From NCBI GenBank assembly GCA_947478315.1, contig CANJWF010000061.1:1-7214 (forward strand): a stretch of DNA of 7,214 nt. The letters are read 5' to 3'. The first letter of the stretch is position 1. Each line of letters begins with the position of its first letter. The position numbers were made by a program, and so were the translations under genes. The notes beneath the pieces were generated by a model. That model was given only the letters and a program-made list of their open reading frames with translations. It was not told the DNA's origin and did not search any database. Below are positions 6,101 through 7,214 of the stretch, in pieces. This DNA is from Sphingobacteriaceae bacterium. Lineage in GTDB: Bacteria > Bacteroidota > Bacteroidia > Sphingobacteriales > Sphingobacteriaceae.

Positions 6101-7214
6101 AAATTATATTTACCGAGAGTTGGGGTGTTAAAACAATGAGGTTATTTGGTGCAGGTAGTATGTTGGGTAAAGGCACCAAATCAGAGATTGGGAAAGACCT
6201 TTTGGGTGCGTCAAAAGACCGCAGTGATGCACCTGTTCAATTTTATTTAGATGCGCTGCTAGACTTTGATGCGGGCGTGTTGGATATGTATTTAGACGCC
6301 TATATGGATTTTGAATTACCAGGTTATGGGCAATTAATGTTTGGTTCGGGCAGAAATAATTATCTCTGTTCTGCTGGGTTATACGTTAATTGGGGGCGTA
6401 AAGATAAGCCAGGGGCTCCCGTTGATTGGTATTTTTTTATGGGCAGACCAGAAACTCCTTCTGAACCTTGCTTGGGTCTGAATTTAGGTTTCATGCGTCA
6501 GGTTATTTATTTCCAAGCCTATTTCATGTGTGGCACACGAGCTCCTAATCCTAAACTGAATCCGCGTTTAAATGCCTTGAGTAAATTGGTGAAAATGGAT
6601 AACACAGAAATTAATCCCATCGCTTTAGGGAATGGATTAAGATTTTTGGTGGGGGCATCTATAGAATTCGATTTCGGGTTCGATTTCTTTGTTTACGCCT
6701 ACCTTCGTGCAGGTATTGGCTTTAATTTAATGATAGCAGATTACGGTAGTGCCGCTTGTAAAGGCGGAGATGGAACACCCATTGGTTGGTTAGCCCAAGG
6801 AAGTATTTATGCTTATTTAGAAGGAGGTTTAGGAATTAATTTTGGAGGATGGAAATTTGAAATTCTTGAATTAGGATTAGGAGCAACCTTAAATGGGCAG
6901 TTTATTGGCAATGCGTGGTTTCACGGAGATTTCTCGGTTCACTACTGTGTGTTAGGAGGGTTAGTCGAGGGTAATGCCGATTGGAGTTTTGATGTAGGTA
7001 ATCGTTGTGTACCAGTAGGTAAAAACGGTAAAATCGTTATTCCTAAACTTCAGTTAATATCAGAATATAGACCGAAGGGAGACCAAGAAGCGAGTATATT
7101 TAGTGTGCCCGCAGTCGCTTTCAATGCTAAGATGACCGACCAAATCCATCCAGATGCGACCAAACATTTTACCGAAGACCTCACCGCAGAAGGTAGTGAA
7201 ATTGTTCGTCGCGT
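3184..7214 (+). CDS. Very large secreted beta-rich protein of unknown function, 3'-truncated by the window edge
   Basis: The frame is open for 1343 codons plus two bases without a stop. ATG 3184 is the first start after an in-frame TAA at 3166-3168. Residues 1-24 form a signal peptide: MNR, a hydrophobic core (FSLLLFFILGCVFHCL), then AVATA. Cleavage after A22 (AVA) fits better than after A24, because Pro follows A24. Residues about 150-470 are beta-rich with alternating hydrophobic residues. Residues 472-520 are charged and helical (QQSDSEKRKILQKQLD). Residues 620-760 are Gly/Asn/Asp-rich linkers. Residues about 765-900 and 1015-1275 return to long alternating strands, e.g. ASIEFDFGFDFFVYAYLRAG (1158-1177). 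The end near 1300-1343 may begin another domain. Large exported proteins of this style occur in Bacteroidota, often with C-terminal Fn3-like or type IX sorting domains, but that end is outside the window. No enzyme motif was recognised. A surface, periplasmic or outer-membrane-associated role is an inference. A T8 run lies in the signal-peptide codons. Confidence 0.9.
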   Translation, partial: MNRFSLLLFFILGCVFHCLAVATAPKSSLPVLHSKTLSALSPTLPDASQSLYEHMQEMFNLVKNQPERQVSASAMQLISENETKHDLPIGVIQKFRGRKTYTIMDAINYDLQTNTYQCRLFTLVSVPELGKEELCFMADKVAFNNTGLVSSESITLTLLSPPNRSATINTEMGLLQLNSSQCVLLLGCAGITKITLSGNLLLKTEQFVSALDDKSPVTAHIEAFDITDSQIVNLRSNVRVDAFKIKSKGVVLQEFEFAFGEANKAVFCLNSPIYDTNTGKTLVFPTNYLGRIYGTDGNYNVAEALGFGVAQLFDPNAGVGKYEHSSTDYQGLGNWTGIVAENVNIKWNCKYEGKFQKEIPLTSLAIDEFGLTTQIDLDAEKGQYTHNGQGASSNQGNSLGTDINGNSPMSANMDGREGMDKLWAVSMVALKMDINSNVIDNATCKGKVYVPFFMSNFEFKGKITLVTQKADITGKATELSDLILQQSDSEKRKILQKQLDYQLDPRKPALTQLEADKIKDMSVTKSGESRAQVGYFQYELIPAQNLTQSFRTRIGWQYEVGKGTKVMLYTNESDDFVFAFYSSGIFNAFSSSSGITFKKLTVENMRLSNRVPYFEVDKIGFQNREAGEPGHVMVGQKGGKTTFYEGKNSGGTAYNNPYDPIDQPNAHDKYYNDKYLAEHTPSGWGLDVGEVYFAKRKDVAGNIVASNADGTMDYVLHIDLGFSLIKETSFADNKRPDGRKDMKTSDNLDGSPNELGTGAGPGWDARFGLDFVMQTHKDSTLKLIGVDISRIRIYAKIAVTPAEMRLRIDIKLEGGMALGSDTGKNFDQSSGITIDGEFDWENVCSFSVVGKAGKYKGQEYFFIDISYAQTGLTSIIGIPIGPIKLMPYRIGFSWHMSYEKSTNDKGEWLPKWRGNDVLIEKADGYSDNPYRQGNESNVIPQYVPDLTAGLGFKIGVQISLADPHLMTAFPTLEIIFTESWGVKTMRLFGAGSMLGKGTKSEIGKDLLGASKDRSDAPVQFYLDALLDFDAGVLDMYLDAYMDFELPGYGQLMFGSGRNNYLCSAGLYVNWGRKDKPGAPVDWYFFMGRPETPSEPCLGLNLGFMRQVIYFQAYFMCGTRAPNPKLNPRLNALSKLVKMDNTEINPIALGNGLRFLVGASIEFDFGFDFFVYAYLRAGIGFNLMIADYGSAACKGGDGTPIGWLAQGSIYAYLEGGLGINFGGWKFEILELGLGATLNGQFIGNAWFHGDFSVHYCVLGGLVEGNADWSFDVGNRCVPVGKNGKIVIPKLQLISEYRPKGDQEASIFSVPAVAFNAKMTDQIHPDATKHFTEDLTAEGSEIVRR

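Noticed and set aside
4864..6180. Exact 15-base repeat GGTAAAGGCACCAAA at 4864-4878 and 6166-6180
   Set aside because: Both copies encode GKGTK within the giant gene, but the flanking residues differ and there is no wider similarity, so it looks like a short chance or codon-level match rather than a duplicated module.

Overview
The window looks like a piece of an AT-rich Bacteroidota chromosome. Four things point that way: weak or absent Shine-Dalgarno sequences, a TAnnTTTG-type -7 promoter match upstream of one gene, a futalosine-pathway menaquinone gene (within Bacteroidota this suits Cytophagales-, Chitinophagales- or Saprospirales-like lineages better than most Flavobacteriia), and a very large secreted protein of the kind common in that phylum. 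The phylum call is an inference from gene content and style, not from a marker gene.

All supported genes lie on the + strand. Bases 2-772 are the C-terminal part of a DUF262/DUF1524 (GmrSD-like) restriction nuclease whose N-terminus lies outside the window. Bases about 775-880 hold an imperfect inverted repeat that separates this accessory gene from a two-gene housekeeping unit: mqnD (897-1769, 1,4-dihydroxy-6-naphthoate synthase, menaquinone synthesis) and hldD (1802-2767, ADP-heptose epimerase, LPS core precursor). The two are 32 bases apart and probably co-transcribed. A -7-like promoter element sits inside the loop of the inverted repeat.

A 416-base gap follows (2768-3183) with no convincing gene. 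It contains a strong 12-bp hairpin with a short T-tract (3039-3076), which is the best terminator candidate here, then two smaller leader hairpins and an eight-codon upstream ORF whose stop overlaps the next start codon.

From 3184 to the right edge, one reading frame stays open for 1343 codons and runs off the window. It encodes a protein with an N-terminal signal peptide and long stretches of alternating-residue, glycine-rich beta strands. I do not recognise its function. It is the least explained part of the window.

Functionally, mqnD serves the respiratory quinone pool, hldD the outer-membrane LPS core, and the giant protein is probably exported to the periplasm or cell surface. The nuclease fragment belongs to defence against modified foreign DNA and is probably an accessory insertion next to the core genes.
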